64,000 nt of DNA from Nocardioides panaciterrulae. GTDB lineage: Bacteria; Actinomycetota; Actinomycetes; Propionibacteriales; Nocardioidaceae. The notes beneath the pieces are model-generated. The model saw only the letters and a program-made list of their open reading frames with translations, was not told the origin of the DNA and ran no database searches. Numbering within the stretch: position 1 is the first letter of the stretch; the number at the start of each line of letters is the position of its first letter. Of the stretch, positions 56,518 to 64,000 are shown piece after piece. A program made the position numbers and the translations under genes. Where the stretch lies: the NCBI RefSeq assembly GCF_013409645.1, contig NZ_JACCBG010000001.1, positions 3,842,001 through 3,906,000 of the forward strand. Direction: 5' to 3'.

Positions 56518-57246
56518 CTACTGCGCCGACCGGCGCAACGGGCTGGCCTCGGCGCCCGCGGCGTACGCCTCGGCCGCGTAGAGCAGCCACGCGTGCACGC
56601 CCGCGGTGCCGCCGCCGGCGTACCCCCGCAGGTTCGACTCGTACGCCGGGCGCAGCGCCAGGTGCCCGGCCTCGGGGACCACCAGCGACTTCTCGTCCAC
56701 GCCGCGGGCCACCAGCACCAGCCGCTCCGCGGCCCGCGCCACCAGGCCGTTGTGGGAGGGGAACGGCGCGGCGGTCGCCAGGTCGGCGTGCACGACCGCG
56801 GCCACCAGCAGCGCCGGCGCCGAGGTGTCGGCGATCAGCAGCCCGGCCAGGGTCCGCAATCGGTCCGCCGCGTCCGCGTCGCGCGGCCGGCCCAGGCGCT
56901 CCTCGGGCAGCGACCCGGCCGCGGCCACCGCGTGCAGCCGGGCCAGCGCCTGCAGCGGCGAGCGGGCCAGCAGCGGGGACAGCCCGAGCAGCTCGGTCGA
57001 GAGCCGGACCGCGGCGCGGGCGGCCTCGTCGGCCTGCCCGTCCCGCACCTGCGCGAGCGTGCTCGTCGACCCCTCGAGCACCGCGCTCGCGTGCGCGCCG
57101 CGCAGCAGCGACTCGGCGGTCGTCTCCGGGGAGGTGCGGCGCAGCCCGCGGTCCCGGAGCATCACGTCGATCCCGTCCCGGGCCGCGGCGTACGCCGAGG
57201 GGACGCCCTCCAGGTCGGTCAGCCACGCCAGCGGATCGGTGGTCAT
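56518..57246 (-). CDS. Degenerate Fic-domain protein
   Basis: 242 residues. ASAVLEGSTSTLAQV (about 52-66) resembles the inhibitory (S/T)xxxE(G/N) helix of Fic proteins. The active-site loop HPFx(D/E)GNGRxxR is recognisable but broken: APFPSHNGLVARAAERL, with the catalytic His as Ala and the first Arg as Leu. AMP transfer is therefore unlikely; a structural or regulatory role is possible. It occupies the Rv3662c position. The ATG at 57246 follows TAGATT (57254-57259) by 7 nt. Confidence 0.72.
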   Translation of the reverse strand: MTTDPLAWLTDLEGVPSAYAAARDGIDVMLRDRGLRRTSPETTAESLLRGAHASAVLEGSTSTLAQVRDGQADEAARAAVRLSTELLGLSPLLARSPLQALARLHAVAAAGSLPEERLGRPRDADAADRLRTLAGLLIADTSAPALLVAAVVHADLATAAPFPSHNGLVARAAERLVLVARGVDEKSLVVPEAGHLALRPAYESNLRGYAGGGTAGVHAWLLYAAEAYAAGAEASPLRRSAQ

Positions 57247-57314
57247 GCGGGGCAATCTAGAGGCCCGCACCGGCTGCCCGGACGGCCGCACCCCAGCCGG
57301 TACCGTGAGCGGTG

Positions 57315-58262
57315 ATGAACGACGCGCCGCAGCACCCCCCGACCGGCGGGCCGACCGACCCGGCCCGCTCCTTCGGCTCGGTCGTCGAGGCCTACCACCG
57401 GGGCCGGCCGTCCTATCCGCGGGAGGCGGCCGCCTGGCTGGCCGGCGAGGACCCGGCGACCGTGCTCGAGCTCGGTGCCGGCACCGGCAAGCTGACCGCC
57501 CAGCTGGTCGCCCTCGGGCACGACGTCCACGCGACCGACCCCGACGAGGCGATGCTCGCGGTGTTGCGCCGCGACCTGCCCGACGTGCGCACCTCGGTGG
57601 CCGCCGCCGAGGAACTGCCGCTGCCGGACGCCTCGGTCGACGTCGTGGTCTGCGCCCAGGCGTTCCACTGGTTCGACCTCGACCGGGCGCTCCCCGAGAT
57701 CGCCCGGGTGCTGAAGCAGGGCGGCCGGCTGGCGGTGGTGTGGAACCAGCGCGACGAGCGGATCCCGTGGGTGCGGCGCCTCGGCGGCCTCATCGGCACC
57801 CAGGACCAGCTGCGCGAGCCCGCCGAGCCGCTGGTGCGCTCGGCCCTGTTCGGGTTCGTCGAGGACGCGACGTACCGCTTCTGGCAGACCGTGGACCGAC
57901 AGTCGATCCAGCAGCTCGTGCTCTCCCGGTCCAACGTCGCCGTCCTCGACGAGGAGGCCCGGGCGGCCAAGCTGGCCGAGGTGGTCGCCTTCTACGACGA
58001 CTTCGGCCGCGGGATGGACGGCATGCAGCTGCCCTACGAGGCGCGCTGCTTCCGCACCAAGGTGCTCGACCAGAAGCGACCCGCCGCCGCTCCCGACCAC
58101 CCGGAGGAGCCGGGCGAGCCGGACACGAGCCCGGACAGCGGCCCGGGGCCCGCCCGGCGGGCCGCACCGGTCGACGGGCCCGCCTCGGAGGCGCCGGAGG
58201 CCGTCGAGGAGTCGGTCTCCGACGGCACCGACACCGACATGCTGCTGATCGACTTCCGCTGA
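57315..58262 (+). CDS. Class I SAM-dependent methyltransferase (UbiE/Methyltransf_11 type)
   Basis: 315 residues. Motif [17 protein letters not shown], then [11 protein letters not shown] and [19 protein letters not shown], which place it in the Methyltransf_11 group acting on small molecules. A disordered Pro/Glu/Asp-rich tail (about 255-305) ends in a hydrophobic-acidic patch, TDMLLIDFR, unusual for this family and perhaps a docking peptide. Start is ATG 57315 or GTG 57312, after TACCGT at 57301. Substrate unknown. Confidence 0.82.
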   Translation: MNDAPQHPPTGGPTDPARSFGSVVEAYHRGRPSYPREAAAWLAGEDPATVLELGAGTGKLTAQLVALGHDVHATDPDEAMLAVLRRDLPDVRTSVAAAEELPLPDASVDVVVCAQAFHWFDLDRALPEIARVLKQGGRLAVVWNQRDERIPWVRRLGGLIGTQDQLREPAEPLVRSALFGFVEDATYRFWQTVDRQSIQQLVLSRSNVAVLDEEARAAKLAEVVAFYDDFGRGMDGMQLPYEARCFRTKVLDQKRPAAAPDHPEEPGEPDTSPDSGPGPARRAAPVDGPASEAPEAVEESVSDGTDTDMLLIDFR

Positions 58263-58340
58263 TCCGGGTGCCTCCCGGGGCTCGGCCACCGCGAGATCGG
58301 CGGGCAGGCCGGGCCACCGGACCCCGCCGGGCCGACGCCG

Positions 58341-58973
58341 CTACAGCCGGGCGCGGACTCCCGGCTGGCCCTGCGGCGTGACCGGGGCGGGGCGCCCGAC
58401 CGGCAGCACCGCCCTGCCGTGGGTGGCCTCCAGCTCGAACGCCAGCGCGGCGTACCAGGCCAGCGCGCCGAGGAACAGGCCGACGATCCCCGCAGTGGTC
58501 TGCCAGCCGGGGCCGGCCCCCAGCTCGTAGGCGGCGAGCAGGAAGCACCGGGTCGCGGTCGTGGCGAAGACGGCCATCGCCACGCGCTTGCCGGTCGCGT
58601 TCGCGGCCGGGACCAGCAGCGCCAGCCCGAGGCACACGTGGACCAGGCCGAACGCGGCCACGGTGGAGCCGGGCGGCGTGGCCAGGGTGACCACGCCGGC
58701 GAGCGCCCACAGGCCGGACTGCAGCGACAGCCCGGTGGCCGCGACCGGGTCCCGGCCCCAGAACCCCATCACCGCCGCGACCAGCTGCAGCGGCGCCGCG
58801 AGGCCCAGCGCGACGTACGCCGCGATCCGCGACTGGCTGGTCGGCAGCCAGCCGAGCTGCACGCCGGCGTAGGTCGTGCTCACCACCGCCAGCGCGAGGA
58901 AACCCACCGGCAGCGGGTTCGCCAGCGGCCTGAGTGCCACCCGTTCCGGGATCGGTCCGTCGGGACCGGCCAT
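58341..58973 (-). CDS. GPR1/FUN34/YaaH-like membrane protein (SatP-related)
   Basis: 210 residues with six membrane helices. [13 protein letters not shown] near the start corresponds to the NPAPLGL signature of acetate/succinate permeases, with changes. It is more distant from SatP than the protein at 62994. AGGAGGTGG gives a strong ribosome site for the ATG at 58973. It lies divergent to the LytS/LytTR pair, so it may carry acetate or another small acid. Confidence 0.7.
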   Translation of the reverse strand: MAGPDGPIPERVALRPLANPLPVGFLALAVVSTTYAGVQLGWLPTSQSRIAAYVALGLAAPLQLVAAVMGFWGRDPVAATGLSLQSGLWALAGVVTLATPPGSTVAAFGLVHVCLGLALLVPAANATGKRVAMAVFATTATRCFLLAAYELGAGPGWQTTAGIVGLFLGALAWYAALAFELEATHGRAVLPVGRPAPVTPQGQPGVRARL

Positions 58974-59068
58974 GCCTACCACCTCCTGAGCGATCGGCGG
59001 TTCCGTACCCACACCGCCCCGGGCCGCAAACGGCCTCCCCCCGAAGAGGCACGCCCTAGGCTGACGCC

Positions 59069-60190
59069 ATGGCGCGATGGCGGTGGCTGCGGCCTGGCCA
59101 CCTCGGCACCGAGGCGGACCGGGAGACCTTCCGCATCCTGCACACCGCCTCGTTGACCACCACCGCCCTGCGCGGCGGGCTCAACCAACGCTCGGCCGAG
59201 CAGTCGGTGCGCCACCTGCGCTCGCTGCTGGGCACCGCCGCGGCCGCGCTCACCGACACCGAGGCGCTGCTGGCCTGGGACGGGGTGGGCGCCGGGCACG
59301 CCCGGCACGCCGGCGAGCTCGCGCGGCACGGCGTGGCCGCCGGATCCACGACCGTCCACCCCCATCGGACGTTCGCCTGCGACGACCCCGCCTGCGGGAC
59401 GAGGCACGCGGTGGTCGCGCCGCTGACCGTGGAGGAGCGGGTGGTCGGCACCCTGCAGGTCTACAGCTCCGGCGCCTCGGCCGGCCTGGTGCAGGCCACC
59501 TCCGAGCTGGCCGGCTGGGTCTCCGGGCAGCTGGAGCTCGGAGAGCTCGAGGCGTCCCGCACCCGGCTCGCCGAGGCCGAGCTGCGGGCCCTGCGCGCCC
59601 AGATCTCGCCGCACTTCATCTACAACAGCCTGACCGCGATCGCCTCGTTCGTGCGCACCGACCCGGTGCGCGCCCGCGAGCTGCTGCTGGACTTCGCCGA
59701 CTTCGCCCGCTACTCCTTCCAGCGGCTCGGGGAGTACACCACCCTGGAGGAGGAGCTCCGCTCGATCGAGCGCTACCTGGTCCTGGAGCAGGCGCGCTTC
59801 GGCGACCGGCTCAGGGTGACGCTGCGGATCGCGCCGGAGGTGCTCCCGGTCAGCGTGCCGGTGCTCTCGCTCCAACCGCTCGTGGAGAACGCCGTACGCC
59901 ACGGGCTGGCCGGCAAGGCCGAGGGCGGCAGCATCACGATCCTGGCCGAGGACGCCGACCGCGAGGCGGTGATCTCGATCGAGGACGACGGCGTGGGCGA
60001 GTCCCCGGACCGGGTGCGCCGCGCCCTGGCCGGCGACGCCTCCTTGGACTCGGTCGGCCTCGGCAACGTCGACGAGCGGCTGCGCTCGGCGTTCGGCGAC
60101 GACTACGGCCTGGTCGTGGAGACCGCGCCGGGCGCCGGCACCAAGGTGACGGTGCGGGTGCCGAAGTACGCGCCGGGGGTGCACCCGTGA
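59069..60190 (+). CDS. LytS-type sensor histidine kinase
   Basis: 373 residues. A GAF-like sensor at about 30-155 contains ACDDPACGTRH with Cys104 and Cys109, a possible redox or metal site. The His_kinase domain has RAQISPHFIYNSLTA (phospho-His182). N box is PLVENAVRHGL (Glu273, Asn274), and DDGVGE with GLGNVDERLR completes the ATPase. No membrane helix is seen, so it senses in the cytosol. The ATG follows TAGGCT (59057-59062) by 6 nt. Coupled to its response regulator by GTGA. Confidence 0.9.
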   Translation: MARWRWLRPGHLGTEADRETFRILHTASLTTTALRGGLNQRSAEQSVRHLRSLLGTAAAALTDTEALLAWDGVGAGHARHAGELARHGVAAGSTTVHPHRTFACDDPACGTRHAVVAPLTVEERVVGTLQVYSSGASAGLVQATSELAGWVSGQLELGELEASRTRLAEAELRALRAQISPHFIYNSLTAIASFVRTDPVRARELLLDFADFARYSFQRLGEYTTLEEELRSIERYLVLEQARFGDRLRVTLRIAPEVLPVSVPVLSLQPLVENAVRHGLAGKAEGGSITILAEDADREAVISIEDDGVGESPDRVRRALAGDASLDSVGLGNVDERLRSAFGDDYGLVVETAPGAGTKVTVRVPKYAPGVHP

Positions 60191-60912
60191 GCGCCGACCG
60201 GCTGCGGGTGCTCGTCGTCGACGACGAGCAGCCCGCCCTCGAGGAGCTGGCGTTCCTGCTCGGTCGCGACGACCGGGTCGGCGAGGTGCGCACCTGCCTG
60301 TCCGCCACCGAGGCGCTGCGGGTGCTGCAGGACGACCCGGTCGACGCACTGATCCTCGACGTGCAGATGCCGGGCCTGACCGGGCTGGAGCTGGCCGCGG
60401 TGCTGTCGCGGTTCAAGGAGCCGCCCCCGGTCGTGTTCGTCACCGCCCACACCGAGCACGCCGTGGAGGCCTTCGACCTGAACGCGGTCGACTACCTGCT
60501 CAAGCCGGTGCGCGAGGAGCGGCTGCGGGAGGCGGTGCGGCGGATCCGCGACACCGGGCCCTCGGTGCCGCCCGAGGACAAGATCGCGGTGGAGCTCGGC
60601 GGGGTCACCCGGTTCGTCGCCCGCTCCGACGTGCTCTACGTCGAGGCGCAGGGCGACTACGCCCGGCTGCACACCGCCGGCGCCAGCCACCTGGTGCGGA
60701 TGCCGCTGACCGCCCTGGAGGAGCGGTGGCGCGACGCCGGCTTCCTGCGCATCCACCGCTCGCTGCTGGTCGCGCTGGACCACGTCGACGAGGTCCGCTC
60801 CGAGGACGGCCGCTGCTCGGTGCTGGTCTCCGGCACCGAGCTGCAGGTCAGCCGCCGCCTCACCCACACCTTGCGCGAGCAGCTGCGCCGCAGCCGGCAG
60901 GGCGAGTCGTGA
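60187..60912 (+). CDS. LytTR-type response regulator
   Basis: 241 residues. Receiver domain 5-120 with the acidic pair Asp12-Asp13, phospho-Asp58 in LILDVQMPG and Lys in YLLKPV. A LytTR DNA-binding domain occupies 135-241 (VLYVEAQGDYARLHT, FLRIHRSLLVALDHVDEV). LytTR regulators bind direct repeats near -35. By analogy with E. coli BtsSR and YpdAB, which sense pyruvate and induce a carrier, this pair may sense a small carboxylate and induce the downstream symporter (inference). Confidence 0.92.
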   Translation: MSADRLRVLVVDDEQPALEELAFLLGRDDRVGEVRTCLSATEALRVLQDDPVDALILDVQMPGLTGLELAAVLSRFKEPPPVVFVTAHTEHAVEAFDLNAVDYLLKPVREERLREAVRRIRDTGPSVPPEDKIAVELGGVTRFVARSDVLYVEAQGDYARLHTAGASHLVRMPLTALEERWRDAGFLRIHRSLLVALDHVDEVRSEDGRCSVLVSGTELQVSRRLTHTLREQLRRSRQGES

Positions 60913-61283
60913 GCACCGAGGCGCCGCCGCCGCGCCGGGTCCGGGTCACCAGCCCGAAGGCGGGGCAGCGACGGCGTACCTCCGTGGCCTCGGAGATCGA
61001 CGCCCAGACCGAGCTCGGCGAGGTCTACATGCGCTCGCTGATCCGCAGCCAACTGCGGCTGGCGGTGGGGGTGCTCGCGCTGCTCGCGCTCACGCTGGGC
61101 CTGGTGCCGCTGCTGTTCGCGACCGTCCCGGGGCTGCAGGGCGCCCGGCTGCTCGGGGTGCCGCTGGCGTGGCTGGTGCTGGGGCTGGTGGCCTACCCGC
61201 TGCTGCTGGGGCTGGCGGTGCTCTACGTACGCCGGGCCGAGCGCAACGAGCGCGCCTTCCACGACCTGGTCGGCCCCCGGTGA
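60909..61283 (+). CDS. Small membrane subunit before the acetate symporter (DUF485-like)
   Basis: 124 residues. A basic, probably cytosolic N-terminus (1-45) precedes two helices, LAVGVLALLALTLGLVPLLF and VPLAWLVLGLVAYPLLLGLA. Small two-helix DUF485 proteins (YjcH) precede ActP-type symporters in many bacteria; this one has the same position and topology. The GTG overlaps the regulator stop (GTGA). Confidence 0.72.
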   Translation: MSTEAPPPRRVRVTSPKAGQRRRTSVASEIDAQTELGEVYMRSLIRSQLRLAVGVLALLALTLGLVPLLFATVPGLQGARLLGVPLAWLVLGLVAYPLLLGLAVLYVRRAERNERAFHDLVGPR

Positions 61284-61311
61284 GCGCCCGAGTGAGCCCC
61301 CGGTGAGCGCC
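61273..61311. repeat. 16-bp direct repeat spanning a stop and the next start
   Basis: GCCCCCGGTGAGCGCC at 61273-61288 and 61296-61311 (period 23). Each copy contains GTGA; the first holds the stop of the small subunit, the second the start of the symporter. A tandem duplication appears to have separated a former GTGA overlap. Confidence 0.85.
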
Positions 61312-62820
61312 GCCACCGCGGTTGTCGCGGTCCTCGCCGTCTCGCTGCTGACCCTCGGGGTCGGCGCCTTCGGACTGCGCCTCTCCCGCACGACCAGCGA
61401 CTTCTACGTCGCCTCGCGCACGGTCGGCCCGGCCCTGAACGCCTCCGCGATCAGCGGGGAGTACCTCTCGGCCGCGTCGTTCCTCGGTGTCGCCGGGCTG
61501 GTGCTCAGCCGCGGCGTGGACATGCTGTGGTACCCGGTCGGCTGGACCGCCGGCTACCTGGTCCTGCTGTTGTTCGTGGCCGCCCCGCTGCGCCGGTCCC
61601 GCGCCTACACGATCCCCGACTTCGCCGAGCTGCGCGTGGAGTCCCGCCACGCCCGCGGGGTCGCCAGCGGGTTGGTGGTGCTGATCGGCGTGCTCTACCT
61701 GGTGCCGCAGTTCCAGGGCGCGGGGCTCACGCTGCGCACGCTCACCGGCGCCCCGACCTGGGTGGGCGCGGCCGTGGTCGCGCTGGTGGTGCTCACCAAC
61801 GTGGTCTCCGGCGGGATGCGCAGCATCACGCTGGTGCAGGCGGTGCAGTACTGGGTGAAGCTCTGCGCGCTGCTGCTGCCGCTGGCCTTCCTGCTGGTGC
61901 GCACCCACGGGCACGCGCCCGCCGGGCGGGCCCGGCTCGACGCGACGGACTGGCTGGAGCCGATGCAGGGGCCCTACAGCCTCTACCTGACCTACTCGCT
62001 GATCCTGGCGACGTTCCTCGGCACCATGGGCCTGCCGCACGTCGCGGTGCGGTTCTACACCAACCGCGACGGCCGCGCGGCCCGGCGTACGACCGTCACG
62101 GTGCTCGGCCTGCTCGGCGCGTTCTACCTCCTGCCGCCGCTGTACGGCGTCCTCGGCCGGCTCTACGTCCCCCAGCTGATCGGCTCGGACCGCGCCGACT
62201 CGGTGGTGCTCGCGCTGCCCGGCCACGCGCTCGGCGGGCTGACCGGCGACCTGCTCACCGCGGCGCTGGGCGCGGGCGCGTTCGCGGCGTTCCTGTCGAC
62301 CTCCTCCGGCCTGGTGGTCTCGATCGCGGGCGTGGTCGGCCAGGACGTGCTGGGGCGGTGGTTCGAGCCGGTCCGGGCGTTCCGGCTGGCCGGGGCGCTC
62401 GGGGCGCTGGCCACCCTCGTGCTGACGCTGCTCTCCTCCGGCCTGGCGGTCGCCCACGCCGTCGAGCTCGCGTTCGCGGTGGCGGCCTCGACCTTCTGCC
62501 CGCTGCTGCTGCTGGGCATCTGGTGGCGCGGGCTGACCGCGGCGGGGGCGGTCGCGGGCATGGTCGTCGGCGGCCTGCTCTCCGCCGGCGCGGTCGGCGT
62601 GACGATGCTCGGCGTGGCGCCCGCCGGCTGGCCGGGGGCGCTGCTCGCGCAGCCGGCCATGTGCACGGTGCCGGCGGCGTTCGCGACGATGGTGGTGGTC
62701 TCGTTGGCCACCGCCGGCCGGCTGCCGCCGCACCTGGGCCCGACCATGGTCCGGCTGCACGCGCCCGAGGCCCTCGAGCTGGACCGTGGCTCCTACCGGG
62801 CCAAGGGCGCCCGCGGCTGA
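61303..62820 (+). CDS. Sodium/solute symporter, ActP/MctC type (monocarboxylate uptake)
   Basis: 505 residues with about 13 membrane helices. The SSS family is marked by FYVASRTVGPALNASAISGE, YLSAASFLGVAGL and MGLPHVAVRFYTNRDGRAAR, the last being typical of ActP/MctC carriers of acetate, propionate and pyruvate. It follows the DUF485-like subunit and a LytS/LytTR pair, and acs begins 0.86 kb downstream. Confidence 0.9.
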   Translation: MSAATAVVAVLAVSLLTLGVGAFGLRLSRTTSDFYVASRTVGPALNASAISGEYLSAASFLGVAGLVLSRGVDMLWYPVGWTAGYLVLLLFVAAPLRRSRAYTIPDFAELRVESRHARGVASGLVVLIGVLYLVPQFQGAGLTLRTLTGAPTWVGAAVVALVVLTNVVSGGMRSITLVQAVQYWVKLCALLLPLAFLLVRTHGHAPAGRARLDATDWLEPMQGPYSLYLTYSLILATFLGTMGLPHVAVRFYTNRDGRAARRTTVTVLGLLGAFYLLPPLYGVLGRLYVPQLIGSDRADSVVLALPGHALGGLTGDLLTAALGAGAFAAFLSTSSGLVVSIAGVVGQDVLGRWFEPVRAFRLAGALGALATLVLTLLSSGLAVAHAVELAFAVAASTFCPLLLLGIWWRGLTAAGAVAGMVVGGLLSAGAVGVTMLGVAPAGWPGALLAQPAMCTVPAAFATMVVVSLATAGRLPPHLGPTMVRLHAPEALELDRGSYRAKGARG

Positions 62821-62926
62821 CCCCGGGGCCGGTCCGGCGCGCCGTTCGTCGCAACGGACCGGCCGCTCGTCGCGTCGTGACGGCACACACGGCGCAGGCT
62901 TCCGGCCGCTGGCCGCAACGACCGCA

Positions 62927-62940
62927 GTGTCCCCTGTCAC
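62927..62940. promoter_or_regulatory. CRP/GlxR-like site upstream of satP
   Basis: GTGT-N6-TCAC, one mismatch to GTGA-N6-TCAC, 17 bp before a TAGCGT -10 element (62958-62963). Placement fits class II activation. Weak on sequence alone. Confidence 0.3.
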
Positions 62941-62993
62941 ACCCCGTCCACGGTTCCTAGCGTCGGCCCCGCACACCGACCCGAGGAGTCCTG

Positions 62994-63608
62994 ATGTCCA
63001 CGACTGAGCACCACGCCCAGACCCCCATGCCCGCACAGACGCTTCCCGGCGCGCACATCGCCGACCCCGCTCCCCTGGGCCTTGCGGCCTTCGCCCTGAC
63101 CACCTTCATCCTGAGCTTCGTCAACGCCGACCTCGTGAAGGCCGAGCCGGTGGTCTTCGGGCTGGCCCTCGCCTACGGCGGCCTGGCCCAGCTGCTGGCC
63201 GGGATGTGGGAGTTCGCCAAGGGCAACACCTTCGGCGCCACCGCGTTCTCGTCGTACGGCGCCTTCTGGATCTCGTTCTGGTGGCTCACCGGCCACACCG
63301 ACCTCTCGGGCATCGCCGAGGGCGACGTCTCGAACACGATCGGTCTCTACCTGCTCGCCTGGGGCATCTTCACCGCCTACATGACCGTCGCCGCGACCCG
63401 CGTCAGCGGCGCCGTGCTGGCGGTGTTCGTGCTGCTGACGATCACGTTCCTGCTGCTCGCCTGGGGCGAGTTCGCCACGTCCAGCGGCATCACCAAGACC
63501 GGCGGCTGGGTCGGCATCGCGACCGCGCTCGCCGCGTGGTACGCCTCCTTCGCCGGCGTCACCAACTTCACCCACAAGCGGGCGCTGGTTCCCACGGGGG
63601 CCCGGTGA
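62994..63608 (+). CDS. satP: Acetate uptake transporter (SatP/GPR1/FUN34/YaaH family)
   Basis: 204 residues with six helices. The signature region ADPAPLGLAAFALTTFILSF contains (N/D)PAPLGL, and YGGLAQLLAGMWEFAKGNTFGATAFSSYGAFW holds the conserved pore residues. Proton-coupled acetate or succinate uptake or channel. GAGGAG precedes the ATG. It lies directly before acs, which would capture the acetate. Confidence 0.93.
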   Translation: MSTTEHHAQTPMPAQTLPGAHIADPAPLGLAAFALTTFILSFVNADLVKAEPVVFGLALAYGGLAQLLAGMWEFAKGNTFGATAFSSYGAFWISFWWLTGHTDLSGIAEGDVSNTIGLYLLAWGIFTAYMTVAATRVSGAVLAVFVLLTITFLLLAWGEFATSSGITKTGGWVGIATALAAWYASFAGVTNFTHKRALVPTGAR

Positions 63609-63615
63609 CCCCCTC

Positions 63616-63629
63616 GTGGCCGTGGTCAC
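63616..63629. promoter_or_regulatory. CRP/GlxR-like site upstream of acs
   Basis: GTGG-N6-TCAC, one mismatch to GTGA-N6-TCAC, 7 bp before TAGTCT (63637-63642), the likely acs -10. Weak alone, but the satP promoter has a similar element. Confidence 0.3.
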
Positions 63630-63678
63630 ATCGGCCTAGTCTGAACCCGAAGACGTCCGCGAGCGAGGAGAGCCAGCA

Positions 63679-64000
63679 GTGAGCAACGAGACCCTGTCGA
63701 ACCTGTCGCGCGAGGAGCGGCGGTTCCCGCCGTCGGAGGACTTCGCGGCGAACGCGAACCTGAAGGAGGAGGCCTACGAGCGCGCGGCCAACGACCTGGA
63801 GGGCTTCTGGGCCGAGCAGGCCGAGCGGCTCTCCTGGGACCAGAAGTGGGAACGCGTCCTGGACTGGGACAACCGACCGTTCGCGAAGTGGTTCGTCGGC
63901 GGCAAGCTGAACGCGGCGTACAACTGCGTGGACCGGCACGTGGAGGCCGGCCACGGCGACAAGGTCGCCTTCCACTGGGTGGGCGAGCCCGTGGACGACA
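63679..64000 (+). CDS. acs: Acetyl-CoA synthetase, N-terminal part (cut by window edge)
   Basis: Activates acetate to acetyl-CoA through acetyl-AMP. The first 107 residues are visible. ERRFPPSEDFAANANL, WAEQAERLSWDQKWERVLDW and FVGGKLNAAYNCVDRHV are the usual N-terminal ACS domain. Adenylation motifs lie beyond the edge. The GTG has GAGGAG upstream. Synteny after the Tad/HAD block matches acs (Rv3667) in Mycobacterium. Confidence 0.95.
   Translation, partial: MSNETLSNLSREERRFPPSEDFAANANLKEEAYERAANDLEGFWAEQAERLSWDQKWERVLDWDNRPFAKWFVGGKLNAAYNCVDRHVEAGHGDKVAFHWVGEPVDD

Noticed and set aside
56518..57246. Active Fic toxin (AMP-transferase) with toxin-antitoxin role
   Set aside because: The catalytic His and Arg of HPFxxGNGR are replaced, and no separate antitoxin gene adjoins it.

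Overview
The window is 64 kb of very GC-rich DNA (roughly 70-75% by eye) with GTG/TTG starts, 4-nt GTGA/ATGA gene overlaps and many leaderless-looking promoters. Gene content and order point to a high-GC actinobacterium of the Nocardioides type. Two blocks keep an order known from Mycobacterium and Streptomyces: hpt-tilS-DUF2342-dacB/ppa at 0-5.4 kb, and holB-tmk-topA-hppA-bldG-helicase-Tad-HAD at 36-56 kb. I see no insertion sequence, prophage, integrase or CRISPR array.

Layout. 0-5.4 kb: hpt (partial), a secreted Ig-like protein, tilS, a DUF2342 metalloprotease-like gene and dacB on the minus strand, with divergent ppa. 5.5-10.3 kb: acyl-CoA oxidase-like enzyme, RipA-like NlpC/P60 wall hydrolase, PAP2-type membrane protein. 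10.3-14.2 kb: thiamine ABC transporter (thiB-thiP-thiQ) behind a TPP riboswitch. 14.2-17.3 kb: ECF41 sigma factor with its carboxymuconolactone-decarboxylase partner behind a triple-repeat promoter, and a divergent esterase and acetyltransferase. 17.3-20.7 kb: FG-GAP lipoprotein, two small membrane proteins, PrmC-like methyltransferase, M55 D-aminopeptidase. 20.7-25.0 kb: heme oxygenase, two STAS proteins, an RsbW-type kinase and a bacteriophytochrome fused to a PP2C phosphatase. 25.1-31.2 kb: MFS exporter, KhtTU-like K+/H+ antiporter, lone PTS IIA, MFS-MarR operon. 31.2-35.0 kb: FAD oxidoreductase, DUF2785 gene and a decayed partial copy of it, small membrane and lipoproteins, tRNA-Thr(CGT). 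35.2-44.8 kb: secreted peptidase, holB, tmk, topA, an unknown gene, a large methyltransferase, an L,D-transpeptidase-like protein. 44.8-58.3 kb: hppA, bldG, MrfA-type helicase, a seven-gene Tad cluster, HAD hydrolase, a candidate Ms1/scr3559-type RNA, a degenerate Fic protein, a methyltransferase. 58.3-64 kb: an acetate module (two SatP-like carriers, LytS/LytTR pair, small membrane subunit, ActP/MctC symporter, start of acs).

How genes work together. The best candidate for a poorly described system is the 20.7-25.0 kb cluster. Heme oxygenase would make biliverdin, the phytochrome would bind it at Cys21, and light would gate a C-terminal phosphatase acting on STAS antagonists that are controlled by the RsbW-like kinase. 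The two local STAS proteins have an unusual phospho-acceptor motif. Other notable signals are a folded RNA at 56.27-56.45 kb with its own promoter, three exact 13-bp-spaced ECF41 -35 boxes, and an internal leaderless promoter that would let thiQ escape its riboswitch. At least 15 genes have a TANNNT element 6-9 nt before the start codon.
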